DNA of 15,932 nucleotides from Candidatus Segatella violae (GTDB lineage: Bacteria > Bacteroidota > Bacteroidia > Bacteroidales > Bacteroidaceae): positions 1-15,932 of the forward strand of contig DJSH01000081.1 of the NCBI GenBank assembly GCA_002440225.1, read 5' to 3'. The position numbers were made by a program, and so were the translations under genes. The notes under the pieces were generated by a model. The model worked only from the letters and a program-made list of their open reading frames with translations. It was not told where the DNA came from and made no database searches. Positions 7,218-13,884 of this stretch are shown here, piece by piece; within the stretch, counting starts at the first letter, position 1; each line of letters starts with the position of its first letter.

Positions 7218-7241
7218 ATTATTAATTATAGATTATTAATT
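7218..7241. repeat. AT-only 10-base direct repeat
   Basis: ATTATTAATT occurs at 7218-7227 and 7232-7241 (14-base period), directly after the lemA stop codon. It is probably low-complexity intergenic DNA; I see no GC-rich terminator stem here. Confidence 0.5.
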
Positions 7242-7243
7242 CT

Positions 7244-7858
7244 CTAAATATCAAGGTCGGGAGCTTTTTCGGCTCCGGCTGCAGCCTCAAACTTAGGCAT
7301 CACCGTGAAATTGAAGATTCCGGCGATAATGGCATTAGGCATCTTGCGCACCTTTTGATTATAATTCTGCACAGCCTCATTGTACTTGCGACGAGCCTCA
7401 TTGATGCGATTCTCGGTACCTTCTTCCTGCACCTGCAAGGAGCGGAAATTTTCACTGGCCTTCAACTCAGGATAACGTTCAGCCACAACCATCAATTTGG
7501 AGAAAGCTGTTGCCAATTCTCCCTGGGCTGCCGTATACTCCTTCAACTTGGCATCAGAGAGATTGCTGGCATCCAACTTGATTTGTGAGGCTGAGGCACG
7601 TGCTTTGGTCACCTCGGCAAAGGTCTCCTTCTCATGTTTGGCATAAGCCTTCACAATCTTAGCCAACTGTGGCATCATGTCGGCACGACGCTGATATTGC
7701 GCCTGAACGTTGGCCAACTCGGTAGTGGCTTGTTCTTGAGCTCCCACCATACCATTGTAGCCACTAAACACCCATAGCACCAACACTACGATTACCGCCA
7801 ACACAATCCAAAGAGTTTTATTACTCTTTTTGGTATTCATTCCATTTGTCTGTTCCAT
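7244..7858 (-). CDS. lemA: LemA family membrane protein
   Basis: LemA proteins are small membrane-anchored proteins of uncertain biochemical role, found across bacteria. This one has 204 residues. Near the N-terminus one transmembrane helix (about 15-33, LWIVLAVIVVLVLWVFSGY) is followed by GYNGMVGAQEQATTELANVQAQYQRR and a long helical region ending with NFTVMPKFEA. The spacing and the segments VVAERYPELKASENFRSLQ and ENRINEARRKYNEAVQNYN are hallmarks of the family. It lies 68 bases after the TPM-domain gene in the same direction with no promoter match between, so the two form an operon. This LemA+TPM pairing recurs in many bacteria and suggests joint action at the envelope. Confidence 0.95.
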   Translation of the reverse strand: MEQTNGMNTKKSNKTLWIVLAVIVVLVLWVFSGYNGMVGAQEQATTELANVQAQYQRRADMMPQLAKIVKAYAKHEKETFAEVTKARASASQIKLDASNLSDAKLKEYTAAQGELATAFSKLMVVAERYPELKASENFRSLQVQEEGTENRINEARRKYNEAVQNYNQKVRKMPNAIIAGIFNFTVMPKFEAAAGAEKAPDLDI

Positions 7859-7926
7859 TTTTCCTTATTATTTAGTTTATGATTTATACCTTAATTAATA
7901 TATATACATTATTAATATATAAGAAA

Positions 7927-8760
7927 TTACCAACTGGCACCGGCACCACCTCCACCGAAGCTGCCTCCTCCGAAAGAGCCGCCAGAAATGCCACTTCCAC
8001 CACCAGAGAAGCCTCCGCCTCCCCCCAGGAAGAATGGCGGAAACCAATCGTCGTCATCATTTCGTCTTCTCGTCGAACGATGGTTCTGTGATTTGGGCGT
8101 AGGTTTGACGACACCCGTCTGCTCCAGCATATACCTTATTAAATAATAGAGCGGAATGCCAAAGATAACCAAGAGGATAACCACTATCAACGCCCAGTCT
8201 TCCTCCCCATCTACAGTTCCGTCATCAACATCAGGCACACCAGTGCGCCCACTCTTTACCTTATTGTATAAAGCACGACTCACGGCGAGAACAGCCTCCC
8301 CAGGTTGGTCTTGCTTCATATATTTCACGATGCAAGCACGGGCTATATCATCGCAATCCACATCGGTAAGTTCACCTTCCAGCCCCATGCCCGGTGCGAT
8401 AAACGCCTTATGGTCGTCTACAGCTATCACCACGACAAGCCCCCTTCGGGTATTCTTCTTACCGATGCCATACTTGTTGCCCACATCCTGCGCCATGCGA
8501 AAGGCATCCTGATTGTCCACCCTTCCCACGATGATAAGCACATTTTGCACGCCACACTCCTTGTTGAGCCGCTGCAAGTAAAAATTGGCAGAATCCTTCT
8601 GTTCTTTCGAAACATATCCTTCCGGATCTGAAACATACAGCCTGTCATCCTGCAGATATGGTATAGGCACATTATCGGCCGTCCAAACCTGCTTGCCAGA
8701 GAGTGCCAAAGCACCAAATGCCACCATCATCACGAGTGTATAAAATCTCAATATTCTCAT
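7927..8760 (-). CDS. TPM-domain membrane protein (YgcG family)
   Basis: This 277-residue protein starts with a signal peptide (about 1-21). A TPM domain follows (about 35-170) with YVSDPEGYVSKEQKDSANFYLQRL, VLIIVGRVDNQDAFRMAQDVGNKYGIG, RRGLVVVIAVDDHKAFIAPG and MGLEGELTDVDCDDI. Next come a transmembrane helix at about 189-211, a basic linker with RSTRRRNDDDD, and a Gly/Ser-rich tail (246-275) ending in SW. This layout is typical of YgcG-type proteins; related TPM domains have been reported as phosphatases or as photosystem II repair factors, but the activity of this branch is not established. It is the first gene of a unit with lemA and is transcribed from a good promoter at 8780-8811, divergently from HU. 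The glycine tail is a low-complexity extension, not a sign of a broken gene. Confidence 0.92.
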   Translation of the reverse strand: MRILRFYTLVMMVAFGALALSGKQVWTADNVPIPYLQDDRLYVSDPEGYVSKEQKDSANFYLQRLNKECGVQNVLIIVGRVDNQDAFRMAQDVGNKYGIGKKNTRRGLVVVIAVDDHKAFIAPGMGLEGELTDVDCDDIARACIVKYMKQDQPGEAVLAVSRALYNKVKSGRTGVPDVDDGTVDGEEDWALIVVILLVIFGIPLYYLIRYMLEQTGVVKPTPKSQNHRSTRRRNDDDDWFPPFFLGGGGGFSGGGSGISGGSFGGGSFGGGGAGASW

Positions 8761-8779
8761 GTAATTTTCAATTTTGGTA

Positions 8780-8811
8780 CAAAAATACGCAATAAAAACC
8801 TTATATGCAAA
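8780..8811 (-). promoter_or_regulatory. Promoter of the TPM-lemA unit
   Basis: On the minus strand, TTTG (8808-8811), a 20-base spacer and TATTTTTG (8780-8787) fit the Bacteroidota promoter. The start of transcription would fall about 15 bases before the ATG at 8760. Confidence 0.8.
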
Positions 8812-8850
8812 TACTTAGAGCATTATTTTTGCAAAAAAAGCCTTAAGTAT

Positions 8851-8881
8851 TTTGTTATATCATAAAAAACTTGTATCTTTG
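8851..8881 (+). promoter_or_regulatory. Promoter of the HU gene
   Basis: TTTG (8851-8854), a 19-base spacer and TATCTTTG (8874-8881), followed by CACACC, is a textbook Bacteroidota promoter. The leader to the ATG at 8929 is about 43 bases. It is divergent from the TPM promoter, with 39 bases between their -33 elements. Confidence 0.88.
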
Positions 8882-8928
8882 CACACCGATTTAAGATTAT
8901 TAAAGTAGAATCAGAAAAAAATAAAGAA

Positions 8929-9213
8929 ATGACCAAAGCAGATATCATTAACGAAGTGGCTATCGCAACAGGTATGCCTAAGAAGGAAGTTGGCACAGTA
9001 GTGGAAGCTTTCATGGACGAGGTTAAGAAGAGCCTCATTGAGAAAAAAGAGAACGTATACTTGCGTGGTTTCGGTAGCTTCAACATCAAGCACCGTGCCG
9101 CTAAGACAGCTCGCAACATCTCTAAGAACACAACCATCACTATCCCAGCTCACGACTTGCCTAGTTTCAAGCCATCTAAGAGCTTCATCGAGGAGATGCA
9201 AAACGCACAGTAA
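8929..9213 (+). CDS. HU/IHF-family DNA-binding protein
   Basis: Small histone-like protein, 94 residues (family about 90), that binds and bends DNA as a dimer and compacts the nucleoid. The helical dimerisation part is MTKADIINEVAIATGMPKKEVGTVVEAFMDEVKKSL, followed by the signature VYLRGFGSFNIKHRAAKTARN and the DNA-binding arm and closing helix (SKNTTITIPAHDLPSFKPSKSFIEEM). The usual arm tip RNPxTGE is replaced by RNISKNT, so the Pro that many HU proteins use to kink DNA is not in its common place. It has its own strong promoter. The small basic protein and RNase E/G follow on the same strand and may share its transcript. Confidence 0.96.
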   Translation: MTKADIINEVAIATGMPKKEVGTVVEAFMDEVKKSLIEKKENVYLRGFGSFNIKHRAAKTARNISKNTTITIPAHDLPSFKPSKSFIEEMQNAQ

Positions 9214-9256
9214 ATCCCTGTGAATAAAAAACAGAGATATCATTTATAATAACAAT

Positions 9257-9274
9257 ATTTTAAAATTTTAAAAT
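9257..9274. repeat. 18-base AT-only perfect palindrome before the small basic gene
   Basis: ATTTTAAAATTTTAAAAT is its own reverse complement and ends one base before the ATG at 9276. As RNA it could fold only weakly. A/T-rich, unstructured initiation regions are normal where Shine-Dalgarno sequences are little used, so this may be composition only. Confidence 0.6.
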
Positions 9275-9275
9275 C

Positions 9276-9365
9276 ATGCCAAACGGAAAGAAAAAGAAGG
9301 GCCACAAGATGGCTACTCACAAGCGTAAAAAGAGATTACGTAAGAACAGACATAAGAGCAAGTAA
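9276..9365 (+). CDS. 29-residue basic protein, probable AURKAIP1/COX24-domain type
   Basis: ATG at 9276 opens a 29-codon frame ending in TAA. The protein begins MPNGKKKKGHK and continues MATHKRKKRLRKNRHKSK: 16 of 29 residues are Lys or Arg and there is no acidic residue. This matches my memory of a short protein that is widespread in Bacteroidota and annotated as AURKAIP1/COX24-domain. That domain also occurs in mitochondrial ribosomal protein mS38 and resembles the actinobacterial small-subunit protein bS22. A ribosome-bound role is therefore likely but inferred. It lies 62 bases after HU and 120 bases before RNase E/G, with no promoter match directly upstream, so it is probably co-transcribed with HU. 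The frame is real on grounds of composition, position and family match; function is the uncertain part. Confidence 0.85.
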   Translation: MPNGKKKKGHKMATHKRKKRLRKNRHKSK

Positions 9366-9454
9366 GCTGCAAGTAGCAAGCCTACTATAGCTCTCGGTCA
9401 GTTCGTGACTGAGGGGGTGTGTCAGTTCATCAAGGAGTGGCATGCCCCTTTTTT
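9366..9454 (+). promoter_or_regulatory. Structured leader before RNase E/G with terminator-like hairpin
   Basis: Three consecutive hairpins fill the gap. The first is AGTAG/CTACT (9372-9376 with 9382-9386), extended by GCT/AGC. The second is CTCGGTCA/TGACTGAG (9393-9400 with 9406-9413; eight pairs, one G-U). The third is GGGGTGTG/CATGCCCC (9414-9421 with 9441-9448; two G-U) followed by six T (9449-9454). The third looks like an intrinsic terminator. An alternative stem, TGACTGA (9406-9412) with TCAGTTCA (9422-9429; one bulged T), would break hairpin two and trap the terminator's G-run in its loop. No TAnnTTTG lies between the terminator and the RNase ATG, so RNase transcripts probably pass through it. 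It could equally be just the end of the HU unit. Confidence 0.6.
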
Positions 9455-9485
9455 AGTATTAACATTTAAAAGATTTTTGAAGATT

Positions 9486-11057
9486 ATGACAAGCGAAGTT
9501 GTTATCGACGTCCAGCAGAAGGACATTTCCATTGCTCTCATGGAGGACAAGCAACTGGTGGAATACCAGAACGAGCCTCGTGAAGCATCGTTCTCTGTGG
9601 GCAACATCTACATCGCAAAAGTAAAGAAGTTGATGCCAGGTCTCAACGCTTGCTTCGTGGATGTAGGTTACGAACGCGACGCCTTTCTTCATTATCTTGA
9701 CCTAGGAAGTCATTTCAATTCCTACCAGAAGTACCTTAAACAAGTACAGAGCGACAGAAAGAAACTTTTCCCATTCTCTAAAGCCAGCAAGCAGCCTGAA
9801 TTGGAAAAGGACGGCAGCATACAGAATGTCCTGAAAGTGGGACAGGAAGTGCTGGTGCAAATCGTTAAAGAACCAATCTCTACCAAGGGACCTCGACTCA
9901 CGGGCGAAATCTCATTCGCCGGTCGATACTTGGTACTCATGCCATTCGGTGAAAAAGTTTCTGTCTCGTCGAAAATCAAAAGCGGTGAAGAACGCTCTCG
10001 ACTCAAACAACTCATCCATAGTATCAAGCCTAAGAATTGTGGCGTCATCGTACGCACTGTGGCTGAGGGAAAGAAGGTCGCTGAGCTCGATGCTGAGCTG
10101 AAAGTCCTGGTGAAGCGATGGGAGGATGCCATCACCAAGGTACAGAAGACCCAGCAACGCCCGCAACTAGCCTTCGAGGAGACCGGAAGAGCCGTCGCTC
10201 TCTTGCGTGACTTGTTTAACCCATCTTACGAGAATATCTACGTCAACGACGAAGGTATCATGAACGAGGTGAAGAACTATGTTTCTCTAATAGCCCCTGA
10301 AAAGGCGGGCATAGTTAAGCTCTACACCGGTAAGGTGCCTATCTTCGACAATTTCAACATCACCAAGCAGATTAAAGCTGCCTTTGGGCGTGTTGTCAAC
10401 TACAAGCACGGTGCTTATCTCATCATCGAGCACACCGAGGCACTGCACGTTGTCGATGTGAACAGTGGCAACCGCACTCGTGAGAAAGGTCAGGAAGCGA
10501 ACGCACTCGACGTAAACTTGGGTGCTGCCGATGAATTGGCTCGACAGTTGCGTCTCCGAGACATGGGAGGCATCATCGTCGTGGATTTCATTGACATGAA
10601 TCTGGCTGAAGACCGACAGTTGCTCTATGAGCGCATGTGCAAGAACATGCAGAAGGATCGCGCCAAGCACAACATCCTGCCATTGAGCAAGTTCGGGCTG
10701 ATGCAGATAACCCGCCAGCGTGTGCGTCCGGCGATGGATGTGAACGTAGAGGAAACCTGCCCTACCTGCTTCGGCACCGGCAAGATCAAGTCGAGCATCC
10801 TCTTCACCGACCAATTGGAAAGAAAAATTGACCGACTAGTCAACAAGATTGGCGTCAAGAAATTTACATTGTATGTCAACCCATACGTGGCTGCCTTCAT
10901 CAACAAAGGCTTCATCTCCTTGAAGCGCAAATGGCAGTTTAAGTATGGTTTCGGTTTCAACATCATCCCCTCTCAGAAGCTGGCGTTCCTCCAGTACGAA
11001 TTCTACGACAAGGACAACCAGTATCTCGATATGCAGGAAGAACAGGAAACCAAATAA
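9486..11057 (+). CDS. rng: Ribonuclease E/G family endoribonuclease
   Basis: RNase E/G cuts single-stranded, A/U-rich RNA, in mRNA decay and rRNA/tRNA maturation, preferring 5'-monophosphate ends. The ATG at 9486 gives 523 residues beginning MTSEVVIDVQ, the usual N-terminus. An in-frame GTG at 9405 lies in the loop of a leader hairpin and adds 27 atypical residues, so it is rejected. The S1 domain starts near VGNIYIAKVKKLMPGLNACFVD (38-59). The catalytic domain has the magnesium-binding aspartates in VVDVNSGN (Asp324) and IIVVDFIDM (Asp367), and the zinc-link CPTC (425-428). The length and absence of a long C-terminal scaffold make it RNase G-like, not full RNase E. Bacteroidota usually have this single E/G enzyme. 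It ends in a terminator shared with the convergent peptidase gene. Confidence 0.96.
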   Translation: MTSEVVIDVQQKDISIALMEDKQLVEYQNEPREASFSVGNIYIAKVKKLMPGLNACFVDVGYERDAFLHYLDLGSHFNSYQKYLKQVQSDRKKLFPFSKASKQPELEKDGSIQNVLKVGQEVLVQIVKEPISTKGPRLTGEISFAGRYLVLMPFGEKVSVSSKIKSGEERSRLKQLIHSIKPKNCGVIVRTVAEGKKVAELDAELKVLVKRWEDAITKVQKTQQRPQLAFEETGRAVALLRDLFNPSYENIYVNDEGIMNEVKNYVSLIAPEKAGIVKLYTGKVPIFDNFNITKQIKAAFGRVVNYKHGAYLIIEHTEALHVVDVNSGNRTREKGQEANALDVNLGAADELARQLRLRDMGGIIVVDFIDMNLAEDRQLLYERMCKNMQKDRAKHNILPLSKFGLMQITRQRVRPAMDVNVEETCPTCFGTGKIKSSILFTDQLERKIDRLVNKIGVKKFTLYVNPYVAAFINKGFISLKRKWQFKYGFGFNIIPSQKLAFLQYEFYDKDNQYLDMQEEQETK

Positions 11058-11098
11058 AATAAAAGGGTTGATGCAATTGCACCAACCCTTTTATTTTA
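11055..11098. terminator. Bidirectional terminator shared by RNase E/G and the S9 peptidase
   Basis: A 16-base perfect stem, TAAAATAAAAGGGTTG (11055-11070) with its complement (11083-11098), encloses a 12-base loop. Each strand leaves the GC core into a TTTTATTTT tract, so it should work in both directions. The base of the stem is the TAA stop of RNase E/G paired with the TAA stop of the opposing peptidase gene. Confidence 0.92.
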
Positions 11099-13183
11099 AT
11101 ATTCTATCTCATTATTCACCATTTTCTCTGTATCCCATGGCGCTGGAGCACCACCCAGATAACGATGGAACCAGTCTAGGTGCGCATTATAGTAGAGCGG
11201 CATCGACTTCAGGTTGCTTGGCCAGTGACCATCATACTTCAGCACGATGAGACGTGAAGGGATGTTCAAGGTCTGAAGAGCCGTAAAGTACTGGAGACTC
11301 TGGGTGTAAGGCACACGATAGTCCAACTCGCCTGTCATTACGAGCGTCGGAGTCGAGAAGTTCTGGATGTAAGAAGATGGCGACCATTTCTGGTAGAGGT
11401 CGGAATTGTATGGCTGTCCCTGCAACTCAAAATTAGGGAACCAAACCTCCTCGGTACTACCCCACATGGAACGCAAGTCATAGACACCCATCATCGAAGC
11501 CAAGCACTTGAATCGCTTGGTGTGTCCCTGCAGCCAGTTCATCATATAGCCGCCGTAAGACCATCCCATCGCTCCCATTCTCGTGGAATCGACATATTCG
11601 AGGGTTGCCAATTTGTCGGTTACCTTCATCACGTCCTCGAACACCTTGCCGCCCCAATCGCCAGAGATGGCACGAGTGAATGCCTGACCATAGCCTGTAG
11701 AACCATGAGGGTTAGGATAAGCCACCACATAGCCAGCGCCAGGATAAACCTGCCAGTCGCCACGGAAGGAGTTCATCCATTGCATCTGTGGACCACCGTG
11801 TACATTGATGATGAGCGGATATTTCTTGGTTGCATCGAAGTCGTGAGGCTTTACGATGAATACCTGCACCTTGTCGCCACCAGCTCCATCCACCCAGATG
11901 CTCTCCGAAGGACGAATATCCACCTCGTCTTCCAACTTTTGGTTTAAGAAGGTAATCTGCTGTTCCTTGCCGCTAGCCACTGGCTGCCCACTCCACTTCT
12001 TCATCTGTTGACGGTAGAGAGCCGATGGCTTGCCAGTAGTGCTATAGGTGTAATAAACCATACCCTTGTTGTCGAAGTCAAACTCAGAGATAGCCTTGCC
12101 TGCGATAACTGGCGAAATCGTCTGCTTGGCGATGTCGAGTTTGTAGAGAGGTTGCGCACCCTTCACTTCGCCCAGGAAGTAGATGCTCTTGCTGTCAGGA
12201 GCCCACTTGTAGTCATCCACCCAGTTGTCGAACTTCTCGGTCAAGATGGTAGATTTCTTTGCCGCTCTGTCGTAGATGGCGAGGCGGAAGCGGTCTGACT
12301 CATAGCCAGGCACCTGCTGCAGGCGATAAGCGATGTACTTACCGTCGGGCGAATAAGTTGGCGTACCATCCCAAGCCTTGTTTGCCTTGGTGAGACAAAC
12401 TGGCTCTCCGCCATCCACTGATACCGTCCATAGGTCGGCATTGGTGCTAGCCTCCTGATGCTCATCATGGTTGGAAACGAAGCAAATCTCCTTGCTGTCT
12501 GGCGAGAAGTTATAGGCGATGCCTCCGCCGAGCATGAATATCAGCGAGTAGTTGCCTGGTGTCAGGTCCTTGTAAGTCTTGGTCTGAGTGTCGAAGAGGA
12601 TGAGGTGATTGCATCTGCCATCGCTGTAACTAGTCCAGTGACGATAAAGCAACTTGTCGGCGATATGCGCTTGCACTGGTCCGTTCTCCTTCTTCTCCAT
12701 GCGAGCCTTGTTTGCCTTGGCATCGGCACCAAGGTCAGGATAAACCTCGGCAGTGAAAGCGATGTATCTTTCATCAGGAGAGATGACTGGGTTGTCGATT
12801 CCCAACTCATAATCTGTTACTTGTTCGCTCTTGCAAGTAGCCAAGTCCATGCGATAGATTTGTGGTGTACCCTTCTCAGTATTTGTAAAGTAAATACTCT
12901 TGCCATCCTTGCCCCATACTGCCGAACTGCTCTTGCCATCCTCGGTGAGTGCCTTGGCGTGGGAACCGTCGGCATTCATGATGAAAATGTCGGAGCTAGC
13001 CTTCTGGTTCTTCAAGTCGGAAGAGCTAGCCGTATAGCAGATGGTCTTCCCGTCAGGCGAAAGGCTTACCGAATAGACACCCTTCACCTTATACAAATCC
13101 TCGATGGTAAAAGCTCGTTTCTGAGCATTTGCCGAAAGCAGCAACGTCATGAGTGCTGCCGAAAGCATCAATCTCTTGTTCAT
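11096..13183 (-). CDS. Secreted S9-family prolyl-oligopeptidase-type peptidase (DPP5-like)
   Basis: Serine peptidase of the S9 family, 695 residues, probably periplasmic, releasing dipeptides or acylated residues from short peptides for amino-acid use. The signal peptide MNKRLMLSAALMTLLLSANA is predicted to be cut before Gln21. An N-terminal beta-propeller (about 25-425) repeats SPDGK-like blades (LSPDGKTICY, YSPDGKYIAY, APDSKSIYFLG). The C-terminal alpha/beta hydrolase domain holds the triad: Ser542 in GWSYGGYM, Asp621 in GELDYRVP and His653 in DGHWPSN. The overall build resembles Porphyromonas gingivalis DPP5, including LLYRHW in the propeller; substrate specificity is inferred. The frame is open to 13255, but the start at 13183 gives a proper signal peptide and lies downstream of the promoter at 13213-13220. 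It is transcribed alone and converges on RNase E/G. Confidence 0.94.
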   Translation of the reverse strand: MNKRLMLSAALMTLLLSANAQKRAFTIEDLYKVKGVYSVSLSPDGKTICYTASSSDLKNQKASSDIFIMNADGSHAKALTEDGKSSSAVWGKDGKSIYFTNTEKGTPQIYRMDLATCKSEQVTDYELGIDNPVISPDERYIAFTAEVYPDLGADAKANKARMEKKENGPVQAHIADKLLYRHWTSYSDGRCNHLILFDTQTKTYKDLTPGNYSLIFMLGGGIAYNFSPDSKEICFVSNHDEHQEASTNADLWTVSVDGGEPVCLTKANKAWDGTPTYSPDGKYIAYRLQQVPGYESDRFRLAIYDRAAKKSTILTEKFDNWVDDYKWAPDSKSIYFLGEVKGAQPLYKLDIAKQTISPVIAGKAISEFDFDNKGMVYYTYSTTGKPSALYRQQMKKWSGQPVASGKEQQITFLNQKLEDEVDIRPSESIWVDGAGGDKVQVFIVKPHDFDATKKYPLIINVHGGPQMQWMNSFRGDWQVYPGAGYVVAYPNPHGSTGYGQAFTRAISGDWGGKVFEDVMKVTDKLATLEYVDSTRMGAMGWSYGGYMMNWLQGHTKRFKCLASMMGVYDLRSMWGSTEEVWFPNFELQGQPYNSDLYQKWSPSSYIQNFSTPTLVMTGELDYRVPYTQSLQYFTALQTLNIPSRLIVLKYDGHWPSNLKSMPLYYNAHLDWFHRYLGGAPAPWDTEKMVNNEIEY

Positions 13184-13212
13184 ATTTTCTCTATATCTTA
13201 TGGTTTTCGATG

Positions 13213-13220
13213 CAAAAGTA
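13213..13220 (-). promoter_or_regulatory. Probable promoter of the S9 peptidase gene, -7 element
   Basis: TACTTTTG on the minus strand fits TAnnTTTG; a weak GTTG lies 21 bases upstream (13242-13245). It falls inside the longer open frame, so transcription would start downstream of that frame's first codons, which supports the ATG at 13183. Confidence 0.65.
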
Positions 13221-13376
13221 ACAAATATTTTTGTGAAAATGCAACCTTTCCGCATCTTTTCTCGTCTAAGAAATAAAGAAAAGGCAGAAACTTACCCTCG
13301 CACAAGAAAAGAGAGAAGCGATAGTGCCTACAGAAACAAGATTAATAACATAAAAAATAAAGAAAGGAAACAAATT

Positions 13377-13694
13377 ATGATTTTGAGCACGACCCCAACC
13401 ATAGAAGGCCACCCTATCCGTGAGTATCGTGGCGTAGTGACCGGTGAAACCATCATCGGCACCAACTTTGTGAAAGACTTCTTCGCCAGCATCCGTGATG
13501 TCATTGGTGGTAGAAGCGGCTCTTACGAGAGCACACTCCGTGAGGCAAAGGACACCGCCCTCAGAGAAATGAGCGAACGTGCCGCATCCTTAGGTTGCAA
13601 TGCCATCGTAGGCATCGACCTCGATTACGAGACCGTAGGTGCCAATGGCTCCATGCTGATGGTAACTTGCAGTGGCACAGCGGTGATATTGTAA
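13377..13694 (+). CDS. ybjQ: YbjQ-family (UPF0145) protein
   Basis: Small cytosolic protein of the YbjQ/UPF0145 family, 105 residues (E. coli YbjQ 107). Family members form oligomeric rings; their function is not established, although the domain is sometimes labelled heavy-metal binding. The match runs the full length: STTPTIEGHPIREYRGVVTGE, IIGTNFVKDFFASIRDVIGGRSGSYE and VGIDLDYETVGANGSMLMVTCSGTAV. The ATG at 13377 matches the family start (ILSTTP). The frame is open further upstream, including an ATG at 13239 that would add 46 basic residues, but the family has no such extension. It is divergent from the S9 peptidase, with 193 bases between the start codons. A possible plus-strand -7 element, TATTTTTG (13226-13233), lacks a good -33. 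Confidence 0.95.
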   Translation: MILSTTPTIEGHPIREYRGVVTGETIIGTNFVKDFFASIRDVIGGRSGSYESTLREAKDTALREMSERAASLGCNAIVGIDLDYETVGANGSMLMVTCSGTAVIL

Positions 13695-13699
13695 AGGCC

Positions 13700-13720
13700 T
13701 TGCAAAAAGGATATTTGCAA
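13700..13720. repeat. Inverted repeat upstream of the 47-residue ORF
   Basis: TTGCAAA (13700-13706) and TTTGCAA (13714-13720) form a perfect 7-base inverted repeat with a 7-base spacer, five bases after the ybjQ stop and 20 bases before the next ATG. It could be an operator for the small ORF or a weak stem behind ybjQ; nothing settles which. Confidence 0.5.
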
Positions 13721-13740
13721 CGAATTAAAGATACAAGCTC

Positions 13741-13884
13741 ATGAAAGAGGAAAGATACATATTGCCAGACGATAAGACGGATGCTGCATTTGCTGCGGAG
13801 GCTGAGTATGAAAGAACAGGCAAAGATACCAATTGGGATGACTTTATCGAAGAACTTAAAGAAGAAAGACTATGGCTAATATAA
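13741..13884 (+). CDS. Unknown 47-residue acidic protein
   Basis: ATG at 13741 opens a 47-codon frame ending in TAA at 13884. The product is polar and acidic. It begins MKEERYILPDDKTDAAFAAE, has the middle AEYERTGKDTNWDDFIEEL and ends KEERLWLI. I do not recognise the family. The size, charge and short C-terminal helix would suit a small antitoxin. A second frame starts with ATG at 13872 inside its last codons, as is common in toxin-antitoxin pairs, but that frame stops after 26 codons. It sits in a more AT-rich stretch between ybjQ and umuD. It could be an intact orphan, the remains of a decayed pair, or a chance frame. Confidence 0.45.
   Translation: MKEERYILPDDKTDAAFAAEAEYERTGKDTNWDDFIEELKEERLWLI

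Noticed and set aside
7879..8114. Small frames over the Gly-rich end of the TPM gene
   Set aside because: These are shadows of the repetitive glycine codons in the real frame.
9405..9485. 27-residue N-terminal extension of RNase E/G from a GTG
   Set aside because: The GTG is in a hairpin loop, the extension runs through the terminator-like stem, and the family starts at MTSEVVIDVQ.
13239..13376. 46-residue basic N-terminal extension of the YbjQ protein
   Set aside because: YbjQ proteins begin at the equivalent of MILSTTP; the extension has no family support, although the frame is open.
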